Shown piece by piece: positions 1 through 7,713 of a stretch of DNA of 64,000 nucleotides (within the stretch, counting starts at the first letter, position 1; the number at the start of each line of letters is the position of its first letter). A program made the translations under genes and the position numbers. The notes under the pieces were generated by a model. The model was not told the DNA's origin. It was given only the letters and a program-made list of their open reading frames with translations, and searched no databases. Source of the DNA: Advenella faeciporci (lineage in GTDB: Bacteria > Pseudomonadota > Gammaproteobacteria > Burkholderiales > Burkholderiaceae_B); NCBI RefSeq assembly GCF_014652395.1, contig NZ_BMYS01000010.1, positions 32,098 through 96,097 of the forward strand, in the 5' to 3' direction.

Positions 1-737
1 TTTTGTATTTCAAAAGGATGATCATCAAAATCCAGACTGCTGACACGGGTGTAAGGCGGTACGGCATACAGTCGTTTTTCACGCCCTGCGCCAAACAGCA
101 TCAAGGCAGGACTCATGTCCAGTTTAGGGTTGTCAAACTTAGGAATCGGTGAAGGATCCATCACATAACGGTCATCCACCAAAACCGGATAGGCGTAAGC
201 GGTGGCAATGTGACCATATTTGGCAATGTCTTCATATAGTTTTACATGCATGACACCGTAATCATTCAACGCGTGCATGGTTTTGGTTTCACTGTCAGAA
301 GGCTCGATAAAGCGCAACGGCTCTGGAATGGGTACCTGATACACCATGATCTGGTCTTTCTTCAGTTCAGCCTCGGGGATACGATGGCGTGTCTGGATAA
401 TGGTTGCCGCTTCAGTCCTTTCGGTTGTCTGCACACCCGCCGTACGGGAAAAGAAGCGCCTGATCGACACTGCATTGGTCGTATCGTCGGCACCCTGGTC
501 AATGACCTTGAGCACATCCTGTTCTCCAAGAACAGCGGCTGTAACCTGCATGCCGCCGGTACCCCAACCATAAGGCAACGGCATCTCACGTCCGCCAAAG
601 GGAACCTGATAGCCAGGAATGGCAACCGCCTTGAGCAGGCCGCGACGAATCATGCGTTTGGTTTGCTCATCCAGATAGGCAAAGTTATAACCTTCTGTCA
701 GCCCCTGCTGAACCTGTTTTTCCGATCCGGTCATCAT
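1..737 (-). CDS. phnJ: C-P lyase subunit PhnJ (partial, 3' end outside window)
   Basis: Radical-SAM subunit of carbon-phosphorus lyase; in this family PhnJ cleaves the C-P bond of ribosyl-1-phosphonate-5-phosphate. About 245 codons are visible and are very close to E. coli PhnJ (GYNFAYLDEQTKRMIRR near the N-terminus, then VPFGGREMP, YGWGTGG, IPEPLRFIEP and MDPSPIPKFDNPK). The N-terminus is about ten residues longer than in E. coli. By comparison with E. coli, the window ends a few residues before the first cysteine of the Fe-S cluster, so the catalytic cysteines cannot be checked. The start ATG overlaps the phnI stop (ATGA), which implies translational coupling. phnK/L/M probably lie beyond base 1. 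Confidence 0.96.
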   Translation of the reverse strand, partial: MMTGSEKQVQQGLTEGYNFAYLDEQTKRMIRRGLLKAVAIPGYQVPFGGREMPLPYGWGTGGMQVTAAVLGEQDVLKVIDQGADDTTNAVSIRRFFSRTAGVQTTERTEAATIIQTRHRIPEAELKKDQIMVYQVPIPEPLRFIEPSDSETKTMHALNDYGVMHVKLYEDIAKYGHIATAYAYPVLVDDRYVMDPSPIPKFDNPKLDMSPALMLFGAGREKRLYAVPPYTRVSSLDFDDHPFEIQ

Positions 738-1834
738 GCCCGTTTCTCCTGTATGGAATACTCTTCATCTTCTGCCTGATCCTGCGCATGCATTTTTCGG
801 ATCAATTCCAGTTCTGACTGGAAGTCGACATAGTGTGGAAGCTTTAAGTGTGAAACAAATCCGGCAGCTTCAACATTATCACAATGCATCAGCACGAACT
901 CTTCCTGCTGGGCCGGTGAAGTGATTTCCTCGCCCAGTTCTTCGGCACACAGGGCCCGGTCTACCAGGGCCATGCTCATGGCTTTGCGTTCGTTATAGCC
1001 AAACGCCAATCCGTAGCCACGGGTAAACTGGGCAGGTTCGGTTTTTGATCCAACAAACTGGTTCACCATTTCACATTCGGTTATTTCAATATCACCCAGC
1101 GGCACGGCAAAATCCAGCTCTTCGGGCTCTATCCAGACTTCGGTAAAACCAATGCGAATCTCTCCGGCAAAAGGGTGATTACGGCCATAACCACGCTGGG
1201 TGGAGTACGCCAGTGCCATCATGAATCCCTCGTCACCCCGGGCAAGCGCCTGCAAGCGCTGCATGCGATTGGTAGGAAAGTCCAGCGGTTCACGGGTAAT
1301 GTCAGGCACCTCGGCACGGGTATTTTTTTCAACCCGCATCAGGCCTTCCTTCTCAAGCATTTCCAGCACACGCGGGCAAGGCTCTGCCTGCAGATCTTCC
1401 TGCGCCGGGGCTGGCAGCTCATTGCCCTCTGCCATGAGGGCGAAGTCCAGTAAACGGTGGGTATAGTCAAAGGTAGGGCCTAACAATTGGCCACCCGGCA
1501 AGTCCTTGTAGGTCGCGGAAATACGGCGTTCCATTTGCATTTCACCGGTTTGCAGCGGCACAGAAGCGGCAAAACGGGGCAAAGTGGTACGGTAAGCGCG
1601 CAACAGGAAAATGGCTTCCAGCAAATCACCGGCTGATTGTTTGATCGACAGTGCAGCCAGCTCCTCGTCGTAGAGCGAACCTTCGGTCATGACCCGCGCA
1701 ACAGCCATGGACATTTGCCCCCGGATCTGTTCAACACCCAGTTCAGGAATATCAGTTGAACCACGCCGCTTTTTGGCCAGCAGGTGGTGGGCATGGTCGA
1801 TGGCTTTTTCGCCACCTTTTACGGCAACATACAT
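734..1834 (-). CDS. phnI: C-P lyase subunit PhnI
   Basis: Core subunit of C-P lyase. With PhnG/H/L it transfers the phosphonate to the ribose C1 of ATP; PhnI itself has nucleosidase activity in E. coli. The 366-residue product is close to the usual ~354 and starts MYVAVKGGEKAIDHAHHLL, the typical PhnI N-terminus. It follows phnH after 2 bases and overlaps phnJ by 4 bases, so the core genes are one polycistronic unit. Cytoplasmic; nothing unusual seen. Confidence 0.96.
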   Translation of the reverse strand: MYVAVKGGEKAIDHAHHLLAKKRRGSTDIPELGVEQIRGQMSMAVARVMTEGSLYDEELAALSIKQSAGDLLEAIFLLRAYRTTLPRFAASVPLQTGEMQMERRISATYKDLPGGQLLGPTFDYTHRLLDFALMAEGNELPAPAQEDLQAEPCPRVLEMLEKEGLMRVEKNTRAEVPDITREPLDFPTNRMQRLQALARGDEGFMMALAYSTQRGYGRNHPFAGEIRIGFTEVWIEPEELDFAVPLGDIEITECEMVNQFVGSKTEPAQFTRGYGLAFGYNERKAMSMALVDRALCAEELGEEITSPAQQEEFVLMHCDNVEAAGFVSHLKLPHYVDFQSELELIRKMHAQDQAEDEEYSIQEKRA

Positions 1835-1836
1835 GA

Positions 1837-2430
1837 TTAATTCTCCTGCTGAAAGTTGACTTGCGTGCTGCGGGGCAAGGCCATGATCCGCTCACCGGCA
1901 ATAAAATACATATCAATACCGCAGGGAAATTTCGTGACGGCCTGGCGGTTTTGCCAGAAAACCGTTTCTACCGGCAAGGCAACCTCTCTCTGGGTTTCAA
2001 TACCCGGACCTTGCCAGATCGTGGTCTGGCCACCGTCCAATGAGCACAGCTGAATCAGGGCCGTACATGAAAGCTCGGGATCCCGGTCAGTACCGTTATT
2101 GAACAGCGTGATATATTCCGCCTCGGATGCCTGCAACAGGGCAAAGTCGGCTTCCTGCGCTTGCCCGGTAATAGGGCAGGCACAATGAAAAGCCAGGTTC
2201 GCCCTGACGGCGGGCGTATCCAGTGAAGGACTCAACCAGACCGTGGTGTCACTGTCAAGCAAAGTCAGTGCCAGTGCATAAGTGGCTGGCGCCAGGCTAT
2301 CCAGTTCTGCCACCAGTCCCAGGTCATGACTCAGGCCAGGCTCGGAAATAGCCTTGAGCGCGATACGGAAACCCTGCTGGGCACTATCAACCGGATTCTC
2401 AAAAGCCGGTCTCAAATACTGTGAATTCAT
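1837..2430 (-). CDS. phnH: C-P lyase subunit PhnH
   Basis: Subunit of the PhnGHIJ core complex. The 197 residues match the family length (~194). Recognisable stretches are the N-terminal FENPVDSAQQGFRIALKAIS and a C-terminal PCGIDMYFIAGERIMALPRS, the typical end of PhnH. It lies 3 bases after phnG and 2 bases before phnI. In the E. coli structure PhnH is a PLP-transferase-like fold without PLP that binds PhnJ; that role is taken from the family. Confidence 0.95.
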   Translation of the reverse strand: MNSQYLRPAFENPVDSAQQGFRIALKAISEPGLSHDLGLVAELDSLAPATYALALTLLDSDTTVWLSPSLDTPAVRANLAFHCACPITGQAQEADFALLQASEAEYITLFNNGTDRDPELSCTALIQLCSLDGGQTTIWQGPGIETQREVALPVETVFWQNRQAVTKFPCGIDMYFIAGERIMALPRSTQVNFQQEN

Positions 2431-2433
2431 TGC

Positions 2434-2877
2434 TTAATCTCCGCGAACCATCGTAAAGAAATTAACCTTGGAAGCTGCAATGTCAGCCTCCCTTTGCAGG
2501 CGTTTGTGTTGTTGCTGCCGTTGCAACGGGCGCACCAGCGTTTCCATCCAGCGCTCCTGCTCCTGCCCTTGCAAGTGGGCATCCGCCAACGCGGCCAGTT
2601 CGGCATGCTGCTTGTTGCGTCCGGCAATGTAGCTATAACCGGTACTGCCATCATCCAGGCGCACCACACAACGGGTAACCGTCATTTCGCCCACATTGAA
2701 TGCTTGCCCGGTACCACCGGCCCGGCCACGCACCATCACCATGCCGGTTTCCGGTGCGCGGATACGACGGTAAGTGGCGGCAGTCAGTTCTGCCTCAAAA
2801 GACATCAATGCATCACCGGCCCTGGCCAGTACCTGCATCCATTGCTGACGCAAGGTTGTGTTTGCTTGAGCTGTCAT
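2434..2877 (-). CDS. phnG: C-P lyase subunit PhnG
   Basis: Core C-P lyase subunit, 147 residues from the chosen ATG at 2877 (MTAQANTTLRQQWMQVLARA). Family features are RAPETGMVMVRGRAGGTG and FNVGEMTVTRCVVRL, then DGSTGYSYIAGRNKQHAELAALADA. Longer in-frame starts reach back to 2961, but they add residues unlike PhnG. The gene overlaps the 3' end of phnF by 65 bases, so its ribosome site lies inside phnF. PhnG with PhnH, PhnI and PhnL forms the phosphonate-ribose-triphosphate intermediate in the family. Confidence 0.94.
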   Translation of the reverse strand: MTAQANTTLRQQWMQVLARAGDALMSFEAELTAATYRRIRAPETGMVMVRGRAGGTGQAFNVGEMTVTRCVVRLDDGSTGYSYIAGRNKQHAELAALADAHLQGQEQERWMETLVRPLQRQQQHKRLQREADIAASKVNFFTMVRGD

Positions 2878-3595
2878 GCTCGTTAACTCCATTAATAAAC
2901 ACTTGATATTGAAAGTGATCGGCACGGCTGACGGAAAAAGACAATTCCATTGGCCTGCCATGCTGATCCCTGGATAAGGTCTGGACGGTCAGCACCGGCT
3001 GCTGATGGGATATCAGCAAGCGACTGGCTTCATCCACGGTAGGCATGCGTGCACCAATCAGGCTGAAAACCCTGACCAGTTCACACCCCCTTTGCTGCAA
3101 ATAGGCGCGCATTGACCCCTTGGCATAATCCTTCAGCAAAAAGGCATACTGTTGCGAAAAAAAATGACTGATCAGGCTGACCGGTTGATCCTCGATCAGC
3201 CTGAGGGTTTTATATTCAAGAACATTCTCATCTTCCTTCAACTGAAGGTGTTTGACTTCATCGGCATTGGCAATACGCTGGTAAACCTTCAACAAACGGG
3301 CTTCGGAACTGTATCCCATGGCACTGAAAGATTCGCTGTAAGCACTGTCGGCACGAACCGGATACAGCATGGGCCGGTTCAGGACCTGGGTACCTTTACC
3401 CTTGATGCGAATCACGCTACCTTCCTGGGCCAGGATATCCAGTGCCCTGCGAATCGTATGCCGGTTAACCCCAAAACGTCTGGCCAGCGGCAACTCGCCA
3501 GGCAGCAGATCTCCTGCCTGATAAATAGACAGTTCCGCCCTGAGCGTGGCTGCCAATGTCAAATAAACCGGACCTTCTTGTCTAGACAAGTTCAT
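2813..3595 (-). CDS. phnF: PhnF, GntR/HutC-type regulator of phosphonate genes
   Basis: Transcriptional regulator with an N-terminal winged helix-turn-helix (LPGELPLARRFGVNRHTIRR, then ALDILAQEGSV) and a C-terminal UTRA ligand domain, about 260 residues. The ATG at 3595 (MNLSRQEG) is chosen because a GTG at 3616 would place an intrinsic terminator (3601-3621) inside the coding region; the GTG remains possible. Codons 2-6 contain the perfect palindrome CTTGTCTAGACAAG, whose core recurs twice upstream of phnC, which suggests autoregulation. The gene sits between the transporter and lyase modules and overlaps phnG by 65 bases. Confidence 0.9.
   Translation of the reverse strand: MNLSRQEGPVYLTLAATLRAELSIYQAGDLLPGELPLARRFGVNRHTIRRALDILAQEGSVIRIKGKGTQVLNRPMLYPVRADSAYSESFSAMGYSSEARLLKVYQRIANADEVKHLQLKEDENVLEYKTLRLIEDQPVSLISHFFSQQYAFLLKDYAKGSMRAYLQQRGCELVRVFSLIGARMPTVDEASRLLISHQQPVLTVQTLSRDQHGRPMELSFSVSRADHFQYQVFINGVNEHDSSSKHNLASAMDAGTGQGR
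3577..3590. promoter_or_regulatory. candidate PhnF operator (14-base perfect palindrome)
   Basis: CTTGTCTAGACAAG is perfectly self-complementary and sits at codons 2-6 of phnF. Read on the minus strand with its flank it is AACTTGTCTAG, matching 10 of 11 bases of AACCTGTCTAG, which occurs twice upstream of phnC. HutC-type GntR regulators commonly bind GTnTAnAC-like palindromes, which fits GTCTAGAC. Confidence 0.5.
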
Positions 3596-3600
3596 AATTG

Positions 3601-3621
3601 AAAAAGGGCAGCTCACTGCCC
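3601..3621 (-). terminator. intrinsic terminator between phnE and phnF
   Basis: On the minus strand, GGGCAG-TGAG-CTGCCC forms a perfect 6-bp GC-rich stem with a 4-base loop, followed directly by TTTTT. It lies 8 bases after the phnE stop and ends 5 bases before the phnF ATG. It should reduce read-through from the transporter genes into phnFGHIJ. Confidence 0.7.
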
Positions 3622-3629
3622 ATTACCCT

Positions 3630-4424
3630 TTAGATGAAAAAACGGCGTAATCGCTGTGAAATCATGTCAATAAGGCTGACGGCAACAATAATGATTAACA
3701 AAATAGCTGCACTTTGCCCAAACTGAAAGCCACGGATAGCTTCCCACAGCAGTACTCCGATACCACCCGCACCCACCATACCCACCACCGTTGCAGAACG
3801 CACATTTGATTCAAAACGGTACAGGATGTAGGAAATCCACAAGGGCAATACCTGAGGTATGACCCCAAAAATCACTTCTTGCAAGGCACTCGCACCTGTC
3901 GCACGCACTCCTTCAACCGGACCGGGATCAATTGACTCCACGGCTTCGGCGAACAGCTTGGCCAGTACCCCTGTGGTTCCCAGAAATAAAGCAAGGGTCC
4001 CCGCAAAAGGACCTAAGCCAACCGCCACCACAAACAACATGGCAAAAACCATATCATTAATAGAGCGCAAGGCGTCCATCAAACGACGTACCGGCTGATA
4101 GACCCACCAGGGCACAATATTGGCCGAAGAAAGAATACCCAGCGGAATGCCACAAATAACGGCCAGGACAGTCCCCCAAACGGCAATTTGGATCGTTACC
4201 AGCATTTCACTCAGGAACAGACGCCAATCGGAAAAATCCGGTGGAAAAAAATCGGCAGCAAATTCTGCCATATTCCCGGAATCTTCCCATAACAGGCGGG
4301 GATTCATTTCAGCACCTTCCCAGGCCCAGGCAAGGAAAGCCAGAAACAAGCCCCATCCCAGCAACTGCATCAGGGAATTACGTTGAGGTTTTTGCAAACT
4401 GATTTGTGAAGTAAGTGTTGTCAT
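3630..4424 (-). CDS. phnE: Phosphonate ABC transporter permease PhnE
   Basis: Inner-membrane permease of the phosphonate importer, 264 residues from the ATG at 4424 (an upstream GTG at 4448 is less likely). Hydrophobic segments include [18 protein letters not shown] near the N-terminus, then [39 protein letters not shown] and a C-terminal [14 protein letters not shown]. The EAA-like cytoplasmic loop that contacts the ATPase is [20 protein letters not shown] followed by QVLP. It is the only permease gene in the locus although there are two binding proteins, so both presumably dock on a PhnE homodimer. Confidence 0.95.
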   Translation of the reverse strand: MTTLTSQISLQKPQRNSLMQLLGWGLFLAFLAWAWEGAEMNPRLLWEDSGNMAEFAADFFPPDFSDWRLFLSEMLVTIQIAVWGTVLAVICGIPLGILSSANIVPWWVYQPVRRLMDALRSINDMVFAMLFVVAVGLGPFAGTLALFLGTTGVLAKLFAEAVESIDPGPVEGVRATGASALQEVIFGVIPQVLPLWISYILYRFESNVRSATVVGMVGAGGIGVLLWEAIRGFQFGQSAAILLIIIVAVSLIDMISQRLRRFFI

Positions 4425-4487
4425 ATCTTTTCTGTATCTATGGTGCACAGCACCTGGCCATGCACCTTTTCAATTCCTGAACAAGAC

Positions 4488-5483
4488 TCAGGATTTTTTG
4501 GCTTCCAGCTCTTTCATGCGTGCAACCAACTTGTCCAGATCGGCATCCAGTGCTTGCAACTGAGCCTGTTTGTCTGCATCGGACAATTTGGCATCATTGA
4601 CCACTTGATTACGTTTTTTGAACAATTCAAGCTGACGAATGGGCAGCAACTGGTCATTGCTGGATACTTTAAACTTACCCCAATCCAGATTGTTCAACAC
4701 AGCCAATTCTTCTGGTTTGTCGCCATAAGTGGTAAAAAATTCGTTAAATTTGACCTTGACATCTTCAGGCAGGTTTTTACGCCATACGATCGGATCGGCC
4801 GGAATCAAAGGGGAACGCCAGATTTCCTTGATCAAGGCCGCTTTTTCAGGATTGGTTTTTTTCAGGCGATCAACGCTTTCTGTATTATTGGTCGCCACAT
4901 CAAGCTGTTTATTCGCGACAGACAAGGCATTGACTTCGTGGCTGCCATTGACAGCACGTTTGAAGATTTTATTGGGGTCAACATTATTCTGGGCAAAAAC
5001 GTAGTAACCAGGAACCAGGTAACCCGAAGTTGAATTAGGATCACCATTACCAAAGTTAAGGTTTTTGGCCTGTGCCAGCATATCATCAAGATTATTGATT
5101 GGACTGTCTTTATGGGCAATCAACAAACTCCAGTAACCTGGTTTACCGTCTTTATCCACTGACTGGAAAATAACTTCGCCGTTGGCACGATCAACGGCTT
5201 CCATGGCTGATTTGTTACCGTACCAGGCAATATCAACCTTATCGAAACGCATGCCTTGAATAATGCCGGCATAGTCAGGGGCAAAAAACGCCTTTACTTT
5301 GTAACCGGTTTTTTTGGACATATCATCCAGGAACGGTTCCCAGACCTGTCTCAGGTTTTGTGACGATTCAGTGGAAATAATCCCGAAATTAATTTCCTTT
5401 TTTTCTTGGGCATAGGCGGCACCTGCTGTCAAGGCGGCGGCCAAAAGGGAAACTCCCACACGCTGGTAAATAGATTTAAGCAT
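4488..5483 (-). CDS. phnD: Phosphonate-binding protein PhnD2 (canonical pocket)
   Basis: Periplasmic binding protein of the phosphonate ABC importer: 331 residues with a signal peptide (cleavage near AAYA-QEKK). Aligned by eye to E. coli PhnD it keeps Tyr of FAPDYAG, Tyr of PGYWS, Ser-Thr of DPNSTSG, His of GSHEVNA, Glu of NNTES (Glu202, E. coli mature E177) and Asp of IPADP (Asp230, E. coli D205). The two acids contact the amino group of 2-aminoethylphosphonate in the E. coli protein, so this copy probably binds aminophosphonates. It ends LEAKKS-stop. It is the downstream member of a tandem pair. Confidence 0.95.
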   Translation of the reverse strand: MLKSIYQRVGVSLLAAALTAGAAYAQEKKEINFGIISTESSQNLRQVWEPFLDDMSKKTGYKVKAFFAPDYAGIIQGMRFDKVDIAWYGNKSAMEAVDRANGEVIFQSVDKDGKPGYWSLLIAHKDSPINNLDDMLAQAKNLNFGNGDPNSTSGYLVPGYYVFAQNNVDPNKIFKRAVNGSHEVNALSVANKQLDVATNNTESVDRLKKTNPEKAALIKEIWRSPLIPADPIVWRKNLPEDVKVKFNEFFTTYGDKPEELAVLNNLDWGKFKVSSNDQLLPIRQLELFKKRNQVVNDAKLSDADKQAQLQALDADLDKLVARMKELEAKKS

Positions 5484-5498
5484 TGTTTATCTCTGGTT

Positions 5499-6554
5499 TC
5501 AGGTTATCAGTAACAAATAATTAATTGGGTTAATAAAGAAATACAACGGTTTCAGGACTGGTTTTTTTTCCAGCGCCTGCATACGTAAAGAGATTTTTTC
5601 CAGTTCAGCATCCAAAAGAGCGGTCTTTTCCTGTTTTTGTTGCTGGCTCAGTCTTGCATCAGTGGCAATTGCTGATCGTTGCTGGAACAGATCCAGTTGA
5701 CGGATTGGCAGCAACTGGTCATTGCTTGATGCTTTGAATTTGGACAAATTCATTCCATTAAGCAGTTGCAATTCGGCAGCCTCATCACCATAAGTGTCAA
5801 AGAATGTCTTGATGACCAGCTTGGTTTCATCGGGCAGATCAGCACGCCAAACAATCGGGTTGTCCGGAATAAGCGGAGACTGCCAGATCACTTTCAGTTT
5901 TTCCGCCTTCTCTGGATGACTCCTGCTCAGTCGATCCATGGCACCGGTATTGAAAGTGGCCACGTCTAGCTGTTTATTGGCAACAGACAGCGCATTAACT
6001 TCATGATTGCCATTCAGCGAGCGCTTGAAAATTTTGTTCGGTTCAACATTGTTTTTGGCAAAAACGTAATAGCCAGGAACCAGATAACCGGAAGTGGAAT
6101 TAGGGTCACCATTGCCAAAATTCAGGTTTTCCGCCTGGGCCAGCATCTGTTCAACGCTGTTGACCGGACTGTCTTTATGCGTAATTAGCAAACTCCAGTA
6201 ACCCGGCTGCCCTTCCTTGTTCACCAGCTGATAAATAACCTCGCCATTGGCACGGTCAACGGCTTCCATGGCAGAATTATTGCCAAACAAAGCCAGATCC
6301 ACTTTATTGAAACGCATGCCCTGGATAATGCCGGCATAATCAGGGGCAAAAAAGCTTTTCACCTTGTAACCGGTTTTGCGTGACATATCGGCTAATAAAG
6401 GTTCCCATTTGTTTTTCAGGTTCTGGGATGACTCGGTTGAAATGATGCCGAAATTCAGTTCTTTAACTTCTTGTGCTTGTGACGCACCCACCACCAGACA
6501 GCCGGCAAACGGTAAAGCAAGCAGGGTTTTATATAATTTTTTCATTGCCATCAT
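5499..6554 (-). CDS. Phosphonate-binding protein paralogue PhnD1 (altered pocket, extended C-terminus)
   Basis: Tandem paralogue of PhnD2: 351 residues, signal peptide (MKKLYKTLL start at 6545 also possible; cleavage near ASQA). The phosphonate-group contacts DPNSTSG and the pocket His184 are kept. The acids that hold the 2-AEP ammonium are not: Glu becomes Gly204 (FNTGA) and Asp becomes Asn232 (IPDNP). AWYG of PhnD2 is ALFG here (residues 88-91). This suggests a different, probably non-amino ligand. The last ~18 residues, ending NYLLLIT, have no counterpart in PhnD2. Dropping one base from the A8 run at 5562-5569 would end the protein LEKNQS-stop, so the tail looks like a slippage or sequencing artefact. 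Confidence 0.93.
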   Translation of the reverse strand: MMAMKKLYKTLLALPFAGCLVVGASQAQEVKELNFGIISTESSQNLKNKWEPLLADMSRKTGYKVKSFFAPDYAGIIQGMRFNKVDLALFGNNSAMEAVDRANGEVIYQLVNKEGQPGYWSLLITHKDSPVNSVEQMLAQAENLNFGNGDPNSTSGYLVPGYYVFAKNNVEPNKIFKRSLNGNHEVNALSVANKQLDVATFNTGAMDRLSRSHPEKAEKLKVIWQSPLIPDNPIVWRADLPDETKLVIKTFFDTYGDEAAELQLLNGMNLSKFKASSNDQLLPIRQLDLFQQRSAIATDARLSQQQKQEKTALLDAELEKISLRMQALEKKPVLKPLYFFINPINYLLLIT

Positions 6555-6572
6555 ATTTACTTTATATTTAAA

Positions 6573-7421
6573 TCAAGCAACCTTGCGTTCCACTTGCTTA
6601 AGCATTGGTTCGTGCAGTTCTTCTTTGGCTTCCTGATGATCGGAAAACAACAAATTCGTACCCAGCTCAGACCCATACAGATCATTCAGGAAATGATTGG
6701 TTAAACCACTGATTGGGCCATCAAAGTGCTTCTTGCCATTTTTCAGGGCAACCGCATGTTTGCAATACTTGACGGCATAATCCACCTGATGCAGTGTGAC
6801 AATGACGGTTTTCCCATCTTTTTTATTGATATCTGCCAGGGCATCCATCACATTACGTGCAGATTCCGGATCAAGCGAGGCGATGGGCTCATCAGCCAGA
6901 ATAATTTCGGCCTGCTGACAAAGCGTACGGGCAATCGCGACACGTTGCTGTTGCCCACCCGACAGGGTTGAGGCACGGCGATAAGCATGTTCAAGCAGGC
7001 CCACGCGTTCAAGCGCATGCAAGGCACGCTCTTTTTCTTCAGCATTGAACAGACCCAACGTACCACGCAACCGAGACATGCGCCCCAGACAACCCAGCAA
7101 GACATTTTGCAGCACGTTTAAGCGACCAACCAGATTGAATTGCTGAAAAATATAGCCAATATCAGAACGGATACGGCGCACATCATGACTTAAATGACCA
7201 TTCCCCTGAATCTGTTGACCCAGTGCATGAATGGTTCCACCATTGGTGCGGTCGGCACTGGCCAAACCTGACAAATGGCGTAATAATGTTGATTTGCCTG
7301 AACCCGATGCGCCAATCAGTGCCACCATGGCGCCTTTGGGAACATCCAGTTCCATGTTGAATAAAACCTGTTTGGAGCCAAACGTTTTATTCAGGTTTTG
7401 TACTTGAATAGCTGAAGCCAT
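6573..7421 (-). CDS. phnC: Phosphonate ABC transporter ATPase PhnC
   Basis: Cytoplasmic ATPase of the phosphonate importer, 282 residues. Walker A is GASGSGKST (about residues 37-45), the ABC signature is LSGGQQQR, Walker B is [13 protein letters not shown], and the switch His is in [11 protein letters not shown]. It is the first gene of the phn operon; phnD1 begins 18 bases downstream. The 292-base upstream gap holds two copies of the CTAGACAGGTT motif and Pho-box-like half sites. Confidence 0.96.
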   Translation of the reverse strand: MASAIQVQNLNKTFGSKQVLFNMELDVPKGAMVALIGASGSGKSTLLRHLSGLASADRTNGGTIHALGQQIQGNGHLSHDVRRIRSDIGYIFQQFNLVGRLNVLQNVLLGCLGRMSRLRGTLGLFNAEEKERALHALERVGLLEHAYRRASTLSGGQQQRVAIARTLCQQAEIILADEPIASLDPESARNVMDALADINKKDGKTVIVTLHQVDYAVKYCKHAVALKNGKKHFDGPISGLTNHFLNDLYGSELGTNLLFSDHQEAKEELHEPMLKQVERKVA

Positions 7422-7475
7422 TTTTTCGCCTTTTTACAAAGGATTAATTCGAAAGATGGCTGCATGGTAAAGCGG

Positions 7476-7508
7476 TGATATGACAGGATAGTTAATGATT
7501 TATGACGG
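7476..7508 (-). promoter_or_regulatory. Pho-box-like half sites upstream of phnC
   Basis: On the minus strand CCGTCATAAAT (7508-7498) and CTGTCATATCA (7486-7476) match the 11-base PhoB half site CTGTCATAAAT with one and two mismatches. They are exactly 22 bases apart, with a degenerate middle unit. TACCAT about ten bases beyond the second unit could be a -10 element. The site starts 55 bases before the phnC ATG. Confidence 0.4.
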
Positions 7509-7542
7509 AATTGCAATATTTTTCTTTTAAACCCCTCCCGAT

Positions 7543-7555
7543 AACTAGACAGGTT
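7543..7555. promoter_or_regulatory. repeat AACTAGACAGGTT, copy 1 (candidate PhnF site)
   Basis: This 13-mer occurs here and identically 90 bases away at 7633-7645, both in the gap upstream of phnC. The minus-strand reading AACCTGTCTAG matches the start of the palindrome in phnF at 10 of 11 bases. Confidence 0.45.
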
Positions 7556-7583
7556 GATTCCCGTTGACTTTGATTCTATCTAT

Positions 7584-7630
7584 GTAAAAAAAAAGGAATT
7601 ACCGGTTTCAGGCAATTCCTTTTGGACAAA
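7584..7630 (-). terminator. intrinsic terminator of gor
   Basis: On the minus strand AAAAGGAATTGCC, a 7-base loop and GGTAATTCCTTTT form a long stem followed by a run of T. It lies about 85 bases past the gor stop. The plus strand has flanking A/T runs too, so it may work in both directions. Confidence 0.75.
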
Positions 7631-7632
7631 AA

Positions 7633-7645
7633 AACTAGACAGGTT
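7633..7645. promoter_or_regulatory. repeat AACTAGACAGGTT, copy 2 (candidate PhnF site)
   Basis: Exact second copy of the 13-mer at 7543-7555. The two copies flank the gor terminator and lie 121 and 211 bases upstream of the phnC start. Two sites in phase with a third in phnF could allow looping; that is inference. Confidence 0.4.
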
Positions 7646-7713
7646 AAATAAAAGATAAATTTGTAACAGCCTCAGCCATTAGCAAAAAATCAACCTTCTG
7701 CTACATTTTTTAA

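Noticed and set aside
3596..3616. GTG start for PhnF at 3616
   Set aside because: It would translate through an intrinsic terminator hairpin; the ATG at 3595 fits GntR N-termini. It cannot be excluded because the ATG lacks a ribosome site.
4440..5033. Long plus-strand frames opposite the phnD genes
   Set aside because: Shadows of phnD2 and phnD1; low-complexity, no family resemblance.
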